From the NCBI GenBank assembly GCA_964413825.1, contig CAYPTS010000002.1, forward strand, positions 1 to 61,964: a stretch of 61,964 bases of DNA, in the 5' to 3' direction. The position numbers were made by a program, and so were the translations under genes. Within the stretch, counting starts at the first letter, position 1. The number at the start of each line of letters is the position of its first letter. Below the pieces are notes generated by a model. The model was given only the letters and a program-made list of their open reading frames with translations, ran no database searches and was not told where the DNA came from. The DNA comes from JAFGKM01 sp964413825. GTDB lineage: Bacteria > Ratteibacteria > UBA8468 > B48-G9 > JAFGKM01. Below, in pieces: positions 41,425-50,224 of this stretch.

Positions 41425-42690
41425 TTATTCAGGCAGGGGGAGTCCCGCATAGTCAAATGTTTCGGCCCTTCCTTTGAGTTTAAGCTTTATCACAGTTCCG
41501 TGTTTGTCCGGCGGTTGTGAAGGCATACCCGTAATGACAAGTTTTCCCTGTTCATGTTTAAACCGGAGTTTCTTGCCTGAGGCAAGTATTTCGGCGGACA
41601 GAACCCTGCTTCCTATCCCTGTAATGACCGCGGTGCTTCCCGGCCACCTGAATATGTGAAGATACGCGTTATTTCCCTTTGCCGTTGCCATGCCGAGCAT
41701 CCCGGCGCCCCAGAATCCGAACCCCGTAGCTTCCCACGCTGAACCTGAAGGGAGTCTTTCCGTTCCGTAAATTGCCTCGCCGTTTTTCTTCATCCATCTG
41801 CCGATTTCTTTCAGGCGCAAGGTCTCGTCCTTTCTTATGCCGCCGTCGGGTTTGGGGCCAATGTTGAGCAGGTAGTTGCCCCCGTTGCTTGCGCAGGTCA
41901 CGAGATTTTGTATAAGTTGCGTGGCCGGCTTCATGTTGGGATTGTTCTTTGTGTAGCCCCATCCGCAGAAATCTCCCATCGTCATGCAGGACTCCCAGTA
42001 CCTGCCTGCCTTGGACGCGTTGGTGTTCTGCTCGGGAGTATCCGTGTCTTCAGGCAGTCCCGCACGGTCGTTTATAATGATATGCGGCTGGAGTTTGCGT
42101 ACCATGCCGTTGAGTTTTTTGCTTTTCCATAGGACAGGAGTGTCTTTGTTGATGTCTGTTCCGGGTATCCATCCTCCGTCGTACCAGAGGATATCTATCT
42201 TGCCGTAGCTGGTCATAAGTTCCCTGACCTGTGAATGTGCCTGTTGAACCATTGCCTTAAAACTTTCGCGATAGTTCTTCCTGTTAAAATATCCGGGAAA
42301 GCGCCAGTCGAGAAGGCTGTAGTAAAGTCCCACGCGCATATTGTGTTTCCTGCATGCGGCGACGTATTCCTTCACAAAATCCCTTTTTGCGGCGGTTTTT
42401 ACCGACGTAAAATCGCTGACTTTTGAATCAAATAGGCAGAATCCGTCGTGGTGCCGGGTGGTCAGAATCATATATTTCATGCCGGTATTCTTTGCGGCCT
42501 TGACCCAGAGTTCAGGCGTGAAACTCTTCGGGGGATTGAATTTTTCCGCCAGTTTCGCGTATTCCGTACCGGGAATGCGTTCAACGAGTCTTGTCCATTC
42601 GCCTCTGCCGAGTACGGAGTACAGTCCCCAGTGTATAAACATCCCGAACTTCGCTTCCGTCCACCACTTCATCCGTTGTTCCTGGTTCAT
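41425..42690 (-). CDS. Alpha-L-fucosidase (GH29)
   Basis: Retaining glycoside hydrolase that removes alpha-L-fucose; 421 residues. WTEAKFGMFIHWGLYSVLGRGEW near 10-32, RHHDGFCLFDSKVSDF near 79-94 and KIDILWYDGGWIPG near 163-176 are GH29 signatures; the nucleophile Asp is in WYDGGW. NYLLNIGPKPDG near 268-279 is the usual late motif, followed by a C-terminal beta domain. There is no signal peptide, so it would act in the cytoplasm on imported oligosaccharide. It links to the URO-D/PfkB genes 6 kb away as sugar catabolism, an inference. Confidence 0.93.
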   Translation of the reverse strand: MNQEQRMKWWTEAKFGMFIHWGLYSVLGRGEWTRLVERIPGTEYAKLAEKFNPPKSFTPELWVKAAKNTGMKYMILTTRHHDGFCLFDSKVSDFTSVKTAAKRDFVKEYVAACRKHNMRVGLYYSLLDWRFPGYFNRKNYRESFKAMVQQAHSQVRELMTSYGKIDILWYDGGWIPGTDINKDTPVLWKSKKLNGMVRKLQPHIIINDRAGLPEDTDTPEQNTNASKAGRYWESCMTMGDFCGWGYTKNNPNMKPATQLIQNLVTCASNGGNYLLNIGPKPDGGIRKDETLRLKEIGRWMKKNGEAIYGTERLPSGSAWEATGFGFWGAGMLGMATAKGNNAYLHIFRWPGSTAVITGIGSRVLSAEILASGKKLRFKHEQGKLVITGMPSQPPDKHGTVIKLKLKGRAETFDYAGLPLPE

Positions 42691-42827
42691 TTTAATCCCT
42701 CCAGTGTTTATAACCTGCCGTTTAACGCTTTAATATAATATAAAAAAGGGATATGTACAAAATAATTTGACTTGGAATGGCAAACAACTAAAATAGATTA
42801 GGATGCAATTTAAAGAAGAGAAAAACA

Positions 42828-43100
42828 TGGCAGGGCATTATAAGCGAACCGTATACAGATTACAAGTCTATCGCAAGGAGATATAAAGACTGTTTCATAG
42901 CAGGGGAGGGGGACGTAAGGGTGTTGATGCGCAACGATGCCGCGGAGATAAGAAAAATGGTACTTGCAATGGTGGAGACGGCAAAGATGTCAAAGGGATA
43001 TATGATGTGCATAGGAAACCACATACCTTTTAACGTCCCCCCGGAAGCGGTTAAACTTTATTTTGACCTGTCCGCCGAACTTGCCTACCGTTCCGAGTAA
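42828..43100 (+). pseudogene. 3' fragment of a URO-D-like gene
   Basis: The plus frame reads ...IISEPYTDYKSIARRY, then VRVLMRNDAAEIRKMVLAM, KGYMMCIGNHIPFNVPPEAV and KLYFDLSAELAYRSE, ending at TAA 43098-43100. GYMMCIGNHIPFNVPPEAVKLY matches the C-terminal end of URO-D-like proteins. Upstream the frame runs only to 42792 with no start or ribosome-binding site, so about 80% of the gene is missing. It is a different subfamily from the gene at 33180. A short translation from ATG 42927 (57 residues) is possible but unlikely. Confidence 0.7.
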
Positions 43101-43234
43101 GGTAACCGTCCGAACGCCTGGCGCTTTTCACCTTATCTTGCAACTGTGCTTGCGCACTCACACGTCAACTCTTTCCCTTTCTCTTCCACCGCTTATCATA
43201 TCCTTATATAGAATCTCAGCGTTAAATCGATAAT

Positions 43235-43262
43235 TTGACTTGAAGAGAAAAATGAGTAAAAT
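43235..43262 (+). promoter_or_regulatory. Promoter and leader of ppdK
   Basis: TTGACT 43235-43240, 16-bp spacer, TAAAAT 43257-43262; start near 43269. GGAAGT (43266-43271) and ACTTCC (43278-43283) form a hairpin at the predicted 5' end. The leader of about 105 nt ends in GGTTCGGGACAAGGAGG, the right flank of the leader modules, without their interior. Confidence 0.65.
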
Positions 43263-43373
43263 AAGGGAAGTATAAAAACTTCCAATTTAAAATCCTATAG
43301 AAGGAAGACATAAATCAGGGCCCTTCACTATGTGAAAGATACAGGTGAGGGTTCGGGACAAGGAGGAATTGCG

Positions 43374-46097
43374 ATGGCTAACGATAAGTATGTGTATTTT
43401 TTCGGAGGAGGTAAAGCTGACGGCGAAGGAAGCATGAAGGAACTTCTCGGGGGAAAGGGTGCAGGTCTTGCCGAAATGGTGAAACTTGATATTCCGGTAC
43501 CGGCAGGATTTACCATAACTACTGAAGTCTGTACATATTATTATAAGAATGACAAGCGTTTTCCCGATGGATTGGAAGACAGCATAAAAGAAAACCTTTC
43601 AAACGTAGAGGGGATAATGGGCAGTAAATTCGGCGATATGGAGAACCCCCTGCTTGTTTCCGTGCGCTCCGGTGCAAGGAAGTCCATGCCGGGTATGATG
43701 GAAACCGTGCTTAACGTCGGGCTGTGCACGTCGACCATTCCCGGACTTATCAAGAAAACGAACAATCCCCGCTTTGTCTATGATGCATACAGAAGGCTTA
43801 TCATGATGTATTCCGACGTTGTCATGGAAAAGGCCGCGGGCAAAGAAGTTGAAGAGGGCAAAGGTATCAGGGTACAGCTGGATGGAATGATGACAGAGGT
43901 CAAGGAGTCAAAAGGATACAAGTCGGATACCGACCTTACGGCCGAAGACCTCAAGGATTTGTGCGAAAGCTTCAAGAAGCGGGTAAAAGAGGTTATAGGC
44001 GAAGAATTCCCGGACAATGCATGGGAACAGTTGATGGGCGGCATAAAGGCCGTTTTCCAGTCATGGAACGGAAAAAGAGCGGTTTCCTACAGACGTATAG
44101 AAGGAATACCTGACGAGTGGGGTACGGCTGTCAACGTACAGGCGATGGTATTCGGCAACATGGGAAATACCTCGGCTACGGGCGTGGCGTTCTCGCGCAA
44201 TCCTGCAACCGGAGAGAATAAATTTTACGGCGAATGGCTCGTTGATGCCCAAGGTGAGGACGTTGTTGCAGGAATAAGAACTCCGAATCCGCTGAACGAA
44301 GAGACCAAAAACGAACAAAACCGGCATCTTCATTCGCTTGAGGAGGCAATGCCCGATGTTTATAAGGAATTGAGCGGTATCAGGGCGAAACTTGAAAAGC
44401 ATTTCAAGGATATGCAGGATATAGAATTTACAATTCAGGAAGGAAGGCTGTGGATGCTGCAGTGCCGCGTCGGTAAGAGGACAGGCACGGCGGCTCTGAA
44501 TATGGCGATGGATATGCTCGGAGAGGGACTGATAGACAAGAAAGAGGTTGTGATGCGCCTTACAGCCAGCCAGATTGACGAACTTCTTCATCCGCTCGTT
44601 GACCCCAAAGCGGAAGCGAAGACCAAAGCCCTTGCCAAAGGTCTGCCTGCCGGCCCCGGAGGCGCCCAGGGACAGATAGTTTTTACCGCCGATGATGCGG
44701 TCAAGTGGGCGAAACAGGGTAAAAACGTAATTCTTGTAAGGGAAGAGACCAACCCCGAAGATGTCGAAGGAATGAGGGCGGCGCAGGGCATTCTTACCGG
44801 AAGAGGCGGGATGACCAGCCACGCCGCTCTGGTTGCCAGAGGATGGGGCAAGTGCTGTATCGTCGGGTGCGGCGCCTTGAAGATAGACGTTCATAAGAAA
44901 ACAATGGGTGTTGACGGCAAGGTGCTTAAGGAAGGAGACAGCGTTACCCTCAATGGAACAAGAGGTTATGTCTATGAAGGCGAACTTCCCATGGTAGACG
45001 CTACGGAAAACCCGAGATTTGCCGAGTTTATGAAGATTGCTTCTTCTCTGCGCAAGATGGGCGTAAGGGCGAATGCGGATACTCCGGACGATGCAAGAAA
45101 CGCCCTTGCTTTCGGTGCTGAAGGGATAGGGCTTTTCAGAACGGAACACATGTTTTACGGGAAAGGTGCGGAAGAGCCGCTGTTCTTACTGAGAAAAATG
45201 ATTATGGCGCATTCGGCGGAGGAGAGGAGGGCGGCACTTGATGAACTGCTTCCGTATGTTAAAAAGGACATGAAGGCAACCATGGAGGTCATGAATGGAT
45301 TTCCGGTTACCATAAGGCTTCTTGACCCGCCTCTCCATGAATTTGTGCCAAAGCGCGCGGAAGAACAGGCGCGCATAGCGGAAAGTCTCGGAATATCGCC
45401 GGAAGAGTTTGTAAAAAGGTCGGAAGGCCTTCACGAGACCAATCCGATGATGGGGCACCGCGGCGTCCGTCTCGGCGTTACGTATCCCGAAGTTACAGAG
45501 ATGCAGGTCAGGGCTATTTTTGAGGCCGCGGCTGAACTGATTACGGAAGGGAAAAAGGCCATGCCGGAGATAATGGTTCCTGTGGTCGCCATGGTGGAGG
45601 AACTTAAAGACCAGAAAAAAATTGTTGACAGGGTCTACGGCGAAGTATGCGCAAAATACAGCGTCGACAAAATAGATTACATGTACGGCACCATGATTGA
45701 AATACCGAGGGCTGCCCTGACCGCCGACAAGATTGCGGCGGAGGCGGAATTCTTTTCCTTCGGAACCAACGACCTGACCCAGATGGGCTTCGGATTTTCG
45801 AGAGACGACATAGGAGGATTCGCCCCTGATTACCTCGATAAGAAAATACTTCCCCAAGACCCGTTCCAGGTTCTCGACCAGGAAGGTATAGGCGAACTGG
45901 TTGACATCGGGATAAGGCGCGGGCGGAGTACGCGTCCGAATCTGAAGGTCGGTATATGCGGCGAGCACGGAGGAGAAGCCGAATCCGTCAAGTTCTGCCA
46001 CAGGGAAAAGATGAATTACGTCAGTTGCTCTCCTTTCAGAATTCCCATAGCCATACTGGCAGCGGCGCAGGCAGCGGTGGAAGACGAGCGCAAATAA
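43374..46097 (+). CDS. ppdK: Pyruvate, phosphate dikinase
   Basis: Interconverts pyruvate, ATP and Pi with PEP, AMP and PPi; 907 residues, normal length. KYVYFFGGGKADGEGSMKELLGGKGAGLAEM is the standard N-terminus of the ATP-grasp domain. The phosphohistidine is in GGMTSHAALVARGWGKCC near 477-494. The C-terminal PEP/pyruvate barrel has RTEHMFYG, TIRLLDPPLHEFVP near 650 and SFGTNDLTQMGFGFSRDD near 795-812 with the final catalytic GICGEHGG near 858. Its presence with Rex fits a PPi-linked, fermentative central metabolism. Confidence 0.97.
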   Translation: MANDKYVYFFGGGKADGEGSMKELLGGKGAGLAEMVKLDIPVPAGFTITTEVCTYYYKNDKRFPDGLEDSIKENLSNVEGIMGSKFGDMENPLLVSVRSGARKSMPGMMETVLNVGLCTSTIPGLIKKTNNPRFVYDAYRRLIMMYSDVVMEKAAGKEVEEGKGIRVQLDGMMTEVKESKGYKSDTDLTAEDLKDLCESFKKRVKEVIGEEFPDNAWEQLMGGIKAVFQSWNGKRAVSYRRIEGIPDEWGTAVNVQAMVFGNMGNTSATGVAFSRNPATGENKFYGEWLVDAQGEDVVAGIRTPNPLNEETKNEQNRHLHSLEEAMPDVYKELSGIRAKLEKHFKDMQDIEFTIQEGRLWMLQCRVGKRTGTAALNMAMDMLGEGLIDKKEVVMRLTASQIDELLHPLVDPKAEAKTKALAKGLPAGPGGAQGQIVFTADDAVKWAKQGKNVILVREETNPEDVEGMRAAQGILTGRGGMTSHAALVARGWGKCCIVGCGALKIDVHKKTMGVDGKVLKEGDSVTLNGTRGYVYEGELPMVDATENPRFAEFMKIASSLRKMGVRANADTPDDARNALAFGAEGIGLFRTEHMFYGKGAEEPLFLLRKMIMAHSAEERRAALDELLPYVKKDMKATMEVMNGFPVTIRLLDPPLHEFVPKRAEEQARIAESLGISPEEFVKRSEGLHETNPMMGHRGVRLGVTYPEVTEMQVRAIFEAAAELITEGKKAMPEIMVPVVAMVEELKDQKKIVDRVYGEVCAKYSVDKIDYMYGTMIEIPRAALTADKIAAEAEFFSFGTNDLTQMGFGFSRDDIGGFAPDYLDKKILPQDPFQVLDQEGIGELVDIGIRRGRSTRPNLKVGICGEHGGEAESVKFCHREKMNYVSCSPFRIPIAILAAAQAAVEDERK

Positions 46098-46895
46098 AGA
46101 ACTTGAGAAGTTTGCAAGTTTTGGAGTTGCGAACTTCATAACTTTGCATGTTCTTGAGTTGTGAAGATTGCAGGTTGCGGAATTTGGGGCAGATGGAGGG
46201 TTGTAGCTTGTGAGGTAAGCCAGTTCGAGTATGACGCTCCATGACAGACAAAGCTAAGTGTTTGGGGAAAGGGGAAGTCCCATATAAGACATAAATTCGG
46301 GGCGGCGATGCCCCTTCGAAAACGGGGTGGCTTTCCCTTTTATGCCCCAAACCCAAGTTTTGGAGCTGTCCTTCCGCTAATTGTGCTCCGGACTGCTTTC
46401 CTTAACGCTTCATCTTCCGGAAAGTTCCTGTGCCCGTTTTGCTCAACAGGATTTTTTCCTTCAATGCCACAACTTCAGAAAATTTCCTGTACCAGTTACG
46501 GCCGGATCGTCTTGTCCCTTGTCCGGCCCCGGGAGGACAGTCAGAAAAACCTCAATCTATCAATTGCCTGTCCATGGTCCCTTCCTGTCCTTTTTTTGCG
46601 GCAAATTCCAGGCATTGTTTTATGTCGTAATGGATGCAACATCGTTTTTCGGCAAAAAAACGCTTATTTTTTGATTTTATTTTAATCATAGACAAAAAAC
46701 CTGAAAAAGGGGTATAATTACTGAAAGTCGGATTTTGTTCGGAACATGAGGTCCGGAATTCATGACTTCTATTTTTTTTTGGAAGGGCAGGGCGGAAATC
46801 CTGATTTTTTTTAAAAAAGTATCTTATGAAACGCTCCAAATGAACCAATGTAAAGTATTCTCTATCAAGTATTTAAAAATACTGTGGAGGTACAT
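46098..46895. other. Long intergenic region without an intact gene
   Basis: After ppdK, 46104-46170 holds degenerate AGTT/AACTT-type short repeats (GGAGTTGCGAACTTCATAAC), similar in style to 53834-53855. From 46300 to 46620 several frames are open on both strands but none has a start, ribosome-binding site or recognisable family; a minus-strand piece ending ALRKAVRSTISGRTAPK may be a decayed coding remnant. The last 200 bases carry the promoter and leader of the DUF362 gene. Confidence 0.5.
46689..46718 (+). promoter_or_regulatory. Promoter of the DUF362-Tat operon
   Basis: TAGACA 46689-46694, 18-bp spacer, TATAAT 46713-46718 in GGGGTATAAT. The predicted leader of about 170 nt is AT-rich and ends in GTGGAGG before ATG 46896. 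Confidence 0.55.
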
Positions 46896-47789
46896 ATGGA
46901 AAGAAGGGATTTCATCCGGAACAGTTTTCTGACTGTCATCGGTCTGGGATTTTCGTCCGTATTTAAAGGCAGGGGAAACGGGTTTTTATTTGCTGAAGAC
47001 GGTGTTTCTGAAATAGTTGCCGCAAAAGGCGGCGACATTTACAGTTCGACAAAAAAGGTTATAGACGGTTTGGGGGGAATGGCGAAGTTTGTCAGGCGGG
47101 GTTCTAAGGTTGTCATAAAGCCGAATATCGCATGGAACAGGACCCCCGAACAGGCGGCTACCACACATCCCGAAGTTGTAACGGCACTTGTGCGGTTGTG
47201 TTTGGAATGCGCTCCTGCCCAGGTTGTTGTGACCGATAACCCATGCAATCCGTGGAAAGTGACATCTGTAACAAGCGGTATAAAGGAGGCGGCTGAAAAG
47301 GCCGGAGCAATCGTAAGGGCGCCGCAAAAATTCAGGAAGGTGGTAATCCCCGATGCGCAGGTGCTCAAAGAAGCCGAGGTGCTTGAGGACGTTCTCAATG
47401 CGGACGTAGTTATAAACGTTCCGGTTGTAAAGGTTCACGGCGGGGCGCGGATAACGGCCGCAATGAAAAATCTCATGGGGGTGGTGAAGGACAGGGGGTA
47501 TTTCCACAGGACCGACCTGCACAGGTGCATAGCGGAGATAAGCGGTTATGTAAAACCTGCGCTTACCGTTCTTGACGCTACGAGAATTCTTTTGACAAGG
47601 GGTCCCCAGGGACCCGGAGAAGTGAAACAGACCGGCATAATTGCGGCGGGCAAGGATTTTGTGGCACTGGACGTGTACGGTGCGGAATTGCTGAACGTCA
47701 ATCCGCAGAACGTTCCGCATATAGCCATTGCCGCATCCATGAACCTCGGGACGGCGGACAAATCAAAAATCAGGGTTAGAAACGTATGA
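46896..47789 (+). CDS. DUF362 protein with Tat signal
   Basis: Exported DUF362 protein, 297 residues. The N-terminus MERRDFIRNSFLTVIGLGFSS is a twin-arginine signal (RR-x-F-I-R then a hydrophobic run). The core has KPNIAWNRTPEQAATTHPEVV near 76-96, VVKVHGGARITAAMKNLMGVVKDRGYFH near 174-201 (the conserved KNLMG segment) and LDATRILLTRGPQGPG near 225-240. DUF362 proteins often occur with 4Fe-4S partners; their reaction is unknown. It overlaps the NapH-like gene by ATGA and shares an operon with TatA and TatC. Confidence 0.85.
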   Translation: MERRDFIRNSFLTVIGLGFSSVFKGRGNGFLFAEDGVSEIVAAKGGDIYSSTKKVIDGLGGMAKFVRRGSKVVIKPNIAWNRTPEQAATTHPEVVTALVRLCLECAPAQVVVTDNPCNPWKVTSVTSGIKEAAEKAGAIVRAPQKFRKVVIPDAQVLKEAEVLEDVLNADVVINVPVVKVHGGARITAAMKNLMGVVKDRGYFHRTDLHRCIAEISGYVKPALTVLDATRILLTRGPQGPGEVKQTGIIAAGKDFVALDVYGAELLNVNPQNVPHIAIAASMNLGTADKSKIRVRNV

Positions 47790-48391
47790 AGACGTTCATG
47801 AGGCGCTTGATACAGGCAATTTTTATTTTCCTGTTTTTCTATCTGCTCCGTAGAACTGCGGAATATCCAATTCCGGAGAAACTGCCCCTGAGTCTTTTTT
47901 TCAGGATAGACGGTCTGCTTGCGGTTTCCACGACCGTTTCGACAGGACACTTTTCGTTATATTTTATACCTGCGCTTGTTTTGATGCTGTTTTTGCTTCT
48001 AAGGGGAAATTTTTTCTGTTCCAGGATATGCCCGTTCGGAGGGCTGATTGATTTTGGAAATATTGTCCTGTTGAGGAAAAAATGGAGGTTTTGTCCCCGC
48101 ATTCCGTTTTTCCTCAGGAAAATCCGTCTGTTTCTTCTTGCCGGTTTTCTTCTGCTGTCTTTTGCCGCTTTCTTCATCGCGGTTCCCAATCCGTTATGGA
48201 TTTCAGACCCTTATGTCATTATGACAAGGGCTTTTATATTAAAACGGGCATGGATGGTCTTTTTTCTTGCGATTCTTGCATCCAGCATTGTTGTTCCGAG
48301 ATTTTGGTGCAATTACATATGTCCCCTGGGTTGTCTGTATTATAATCTCGGGTGTATCGGAAAACTCCGTTTCCTAAAAAGGAAAAAATGA
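47786..48391 (+). CDS. NapH-like membrane 4Fe-4S protein
   Basis: Quinol-oxidase-type membrane ferredoxin of the NapH/CcoG-like group; 201 residues with four or five TM helices. Two CxxxCP motifs (FFCSRICPFGGLIDF near 76-90 and FWCNYICPLGCLYYN near 174-188) are the NapH cytoplasmic signature. The two classical [4Fe-4S] motifs that NapH normally carries at its C-terminus are absent, perhaps because the adjacent NapG-like protein supplies clusters. It likely passes electrons from quinol to the exported ferredoxin. Confidence 0.82.
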   Translation: MKTFMRRLIQAIFIFLFFYLLRRTAEYPIPEKLPLSLFFRIDGLLAVSTTVSTGHFSLYFIPALVLMLFLLLRGNFFCSRICPFGGLIDFGNIVLLRKKWRFCPRIPFFLRKIRLFLLAGFLLLSFAAFFIAVPNPLWISDPYVIMTRAFILKRAWMVFFLAILASSIVVPRFWCNYICPLGCLYYNLGCIGKLRFLKRKK

Positions 48392-48984
48392 CACGAAGGA
48401 CATTTATCAGGCAACTGGCGGCGTTTTCTCTGCTTATTTTCGGCGGCGTCCGCTTTCTCTTTAAACCCGGCAAAAGGGGTTTTATAAGGCCTCCGGGTTC
48501 CGTAACTGAAAATGATTTTAATACAAAGTGCGTGAAATGCGGCAAATGCATACTTGTATGTCCTGCAAAATGCCTTAAGCCGGTACCGATTGAAAAAGGC
48601 ATTGTCGAATGGGGGACTCCTCACGTTATCCCCAGAGAAGCAGGGTGCATAAGATGTATGAACTGTTCAAAGGTTTGCCCTTCTTCCGCCATTGCAAGGG
48701 TAGGGCGCAGCAGTATAAAAATGGGTACTGCGGAGATAAACAGGGATAGATGCCTGGTCTGGAAGCACAATAAGGACTGTCTGGTCTGCATGGAATACTG
48801 TCCTGTCGGCGCCATAGACGTGGATTATCAAGGCAGGCCGGTTGTAAACGAAGATTTATGTGCGGGCTGCGGTTTATGCGAGGAGAATTGTCCGGTAAAG
48901 GGCGAATCGGCCATAATAGTTTCAAACCGCGGAGAAAAAAGATATCATATAAAGGAAAGAAGTTACAGAGAGACAAAATCATGA
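48388..48984 (+). CDS. NapG-like exported ferredoxin with four 4Fe-4S motifs
   Basis: Tat-exported polyferredoxin, 198 residues. MTRRTFIRQLAAFSLLIFGG is a twin-arginine signal. Four cluster motifs follow: CVKCGKCILVCPAKC near 50-64, CIRCMNCSKVCPSS near 89-102, an expanded CLVWKHNKDCLVCMEYCPVG near 125-144, and CAGCGLCEENCPVK near 161-174. ATG 48388 is chosen because it overlaps the NapH stop as ATGA. No NapA catalytic subunit is nearby, so this is not ordinary periplasmic nitrate reduction. The DUF362 protein is the likely partner. Confidence 0.88.
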   Translation: MTRRTFIRQLAAFSLLIFGGVRFLFKPGKRGFIRPPGSVTENDFNTKCVKCGKCILVCPAKCLKPVPIEKGIVEWGTPHVIPREAGCIRCMNCSKVCPSSAIARVGRSSIKMGTAEINRDRCLVWKHNKDCLVCMEYCPVGAIDVDYQGRPVVNEDLCAGCGLCEENCPVKGESAIIVSNRGEKRYHIKERSYRETKS

Positions 48985-49099
48985 CCCCTAAGCGCTTGTC
49001 ATTGCGAGGCGAAGCCGAAGCAATCTCTTAATAAGGTTGGGATTGCCGCGCCATAAAACGGCTCGCAATGACGAAAAACGTCGGTTCGGGGTAAAGGAG
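48975..49099 (+). repeat. Leader module F (R2 type)
   Basis: It starts inside the last codons of the NapG-like gene (AAAATCATGACCCCTAAGCG). GTCATTGCGAG (48998-49008) pairs with CTCGCAATGAC (49062-49072), and GCAATC with GATTGC inside. It ends GGTTCGGGGTAAAGGAG, the tatA ribosome-binding site. It is nearly identical in plan to module E. Confidence 0.9.
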
Positions 49100-49107
49100 A
49101 GAGCAAT

Positions 49108-49305
49108 ATGTTTAATCTGGGACCAGGAGAACTTGTTGTAATTTTGTTGATTTTGCTTCTGCTTTTCGGCGCGAAAAGGCTTCCTGAAATAGGTCGCTCC
49201 ATAGGAAAATCGCTCGGTGAATTCAAAAAAGGCGTAAAGGAAAGCGAAGACCCTTTTCGAAATGTTACCTTGAAGGAACACGAAAGGGACGATGAAAAAC
49301 GATAA
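49108..49305 (+). CDS. tatA: Twin-arginine translocase TatA/TatE subunit
   Basis: Pore-forming Tat subunit; 65 residues. One N-terminal TM helix LGPGELVVILLILLLLFG (4-21) with the conserved FG hinge, then an amphipathic helix AKRLPEIGRSIGKSLGEFKKG and a short charged tail. No TatB is seen, so this is probably a minimal TatAC system. Its ribosome-binding site is the 3' end of module F. It overlaps tatC by 14 bp. Confidence 0.94.
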   Translation: MFNLGPGELVVILLILLLLFGAKRLPEIGRSIGKSLGEFKKGVKESEDPFRNVTLKEHERDDEKR

Positions 49306-50014
49306 CTATGAACCTTCTACGCAGACATCAGTTATCGAACACCTTGAAGAACTGCGAAAAAGGCTTGTTTTTGTCCTTGCCGGGTGGCTGATTTTGTCGC
49401 TTGCGGCATATTTCTTTTCGGAAGAAATACTTGGATTTGTAATATGTCCGCTTTCCAGATATCAGGAAAAACCCGTTTTTACAAGGCCGGCCGAGCCCTT
49501 TATAGCGGTAATAAAACTGTCTGCTTTTGCCGGCGCGTTTTTAAACATTCCGAATCTTCTCGGGCAGGCATGGCTGTTCCTTTCTCCCGCCCTGACGAAA
49601 AAGGAAAAAAAGGCCGCTGTTTTTGTTTTCTGCGGGTTTCCGGTACTGTTTTTTGCCGGCGCGCTTTTTTCGCTATATGTCATTGTTCCATTTGGACTTA
49701 GGGTTATGTTTTCTTTTGCAGGGGAGGCGATGGACCCCTTTATTTCCATAGGGGGATACCTTAATTTTGTCCTTGTTTTTATTGCGGCATTCGGCATGAT
49801 TTTCAACCTGCCGGTTATTATGGGCGGTCTTGCTTCGGCCGGAATCGTAAGTTCCGAACTGTTAAGGACTAAGAGACGTTATGCGATACTTGCATCCTTT
49901 GTTCTCGCCGCAATAGCGACTCCTCCGGATGTAATCACACAGATTCTGGTTGCAATCCCGCTGGTTTTCCTTTATGAAATCTCGATAATTTTTACAAAAT
50001 TATTAAAAAGATAA
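49292..50014 (+). CDS. tatC: Sec-independent translocase TatC
   Basis: Twin-arginine signal receptor; 240 residues, six TM helices. SVIEHLEELRKRLV near 10-23 is the TatC N-terminal signature. KPVFTRPAEPFIAVIKLSAFAG near 58-79 and the GMIFNLPVIMGGL segment near 166-178 match family positions, and AIATPPDVITQILVAIPLVFLYEISI near 207-232 is the conserved end. It closes the operon that encodes two proteins with Tat signals. Confidence 0.95.
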   Translation: MKNDNYEPSTQTSVIEHLEELRKRLVFVLAGWLILSLAAYFFSEEILGFVICPLSRYQEKPVFTRPAEPFIAVIKLSAFAGAFLNIPNLLGQAWLFLSPALTKKEKKAAVFVFCGFPVLFFAGALFSLYVIVPFGLRVMFSFAGEAMDPFISIGGYLNFVLVFIAAFGMIFNLPVIMGGLASAGIVSSELLRTKRRYAILASFVLAAIATPPDVITQILVAIPLVFLYEISIIFTKLLKR

Positions 50015-50224
50015 AACATTATCAGACATATACTTATCAGTATCCATATAATCTAATTTCTTAAAACAGAAAATCTTTAAAAACCATCTTGCGGAAAGTG
50101 TTTTTTTCAGCCCAAGAGTTAACATAATATCTCTTATCCGACGTTTTTTGCGCAACTCATTGACGGGCATAGTTTTGCGAGTGATTTATTGCTTTGGGGT
50201 TGTATTCGGGGGAATTTTCGGGTG

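Noticed and set aside
44061..45149. Long minus-strand frame antisense to ppdK
   Set aside because: PPDK motifs on the plus strand leave no room for a second gene; no start context.
46308..46848. Genes in the long intergenic region after ppdK
   Set aside because: Frames exist on both strands but none has a ribosome-binding site or family motif; kept only as a possible decayed remnant.
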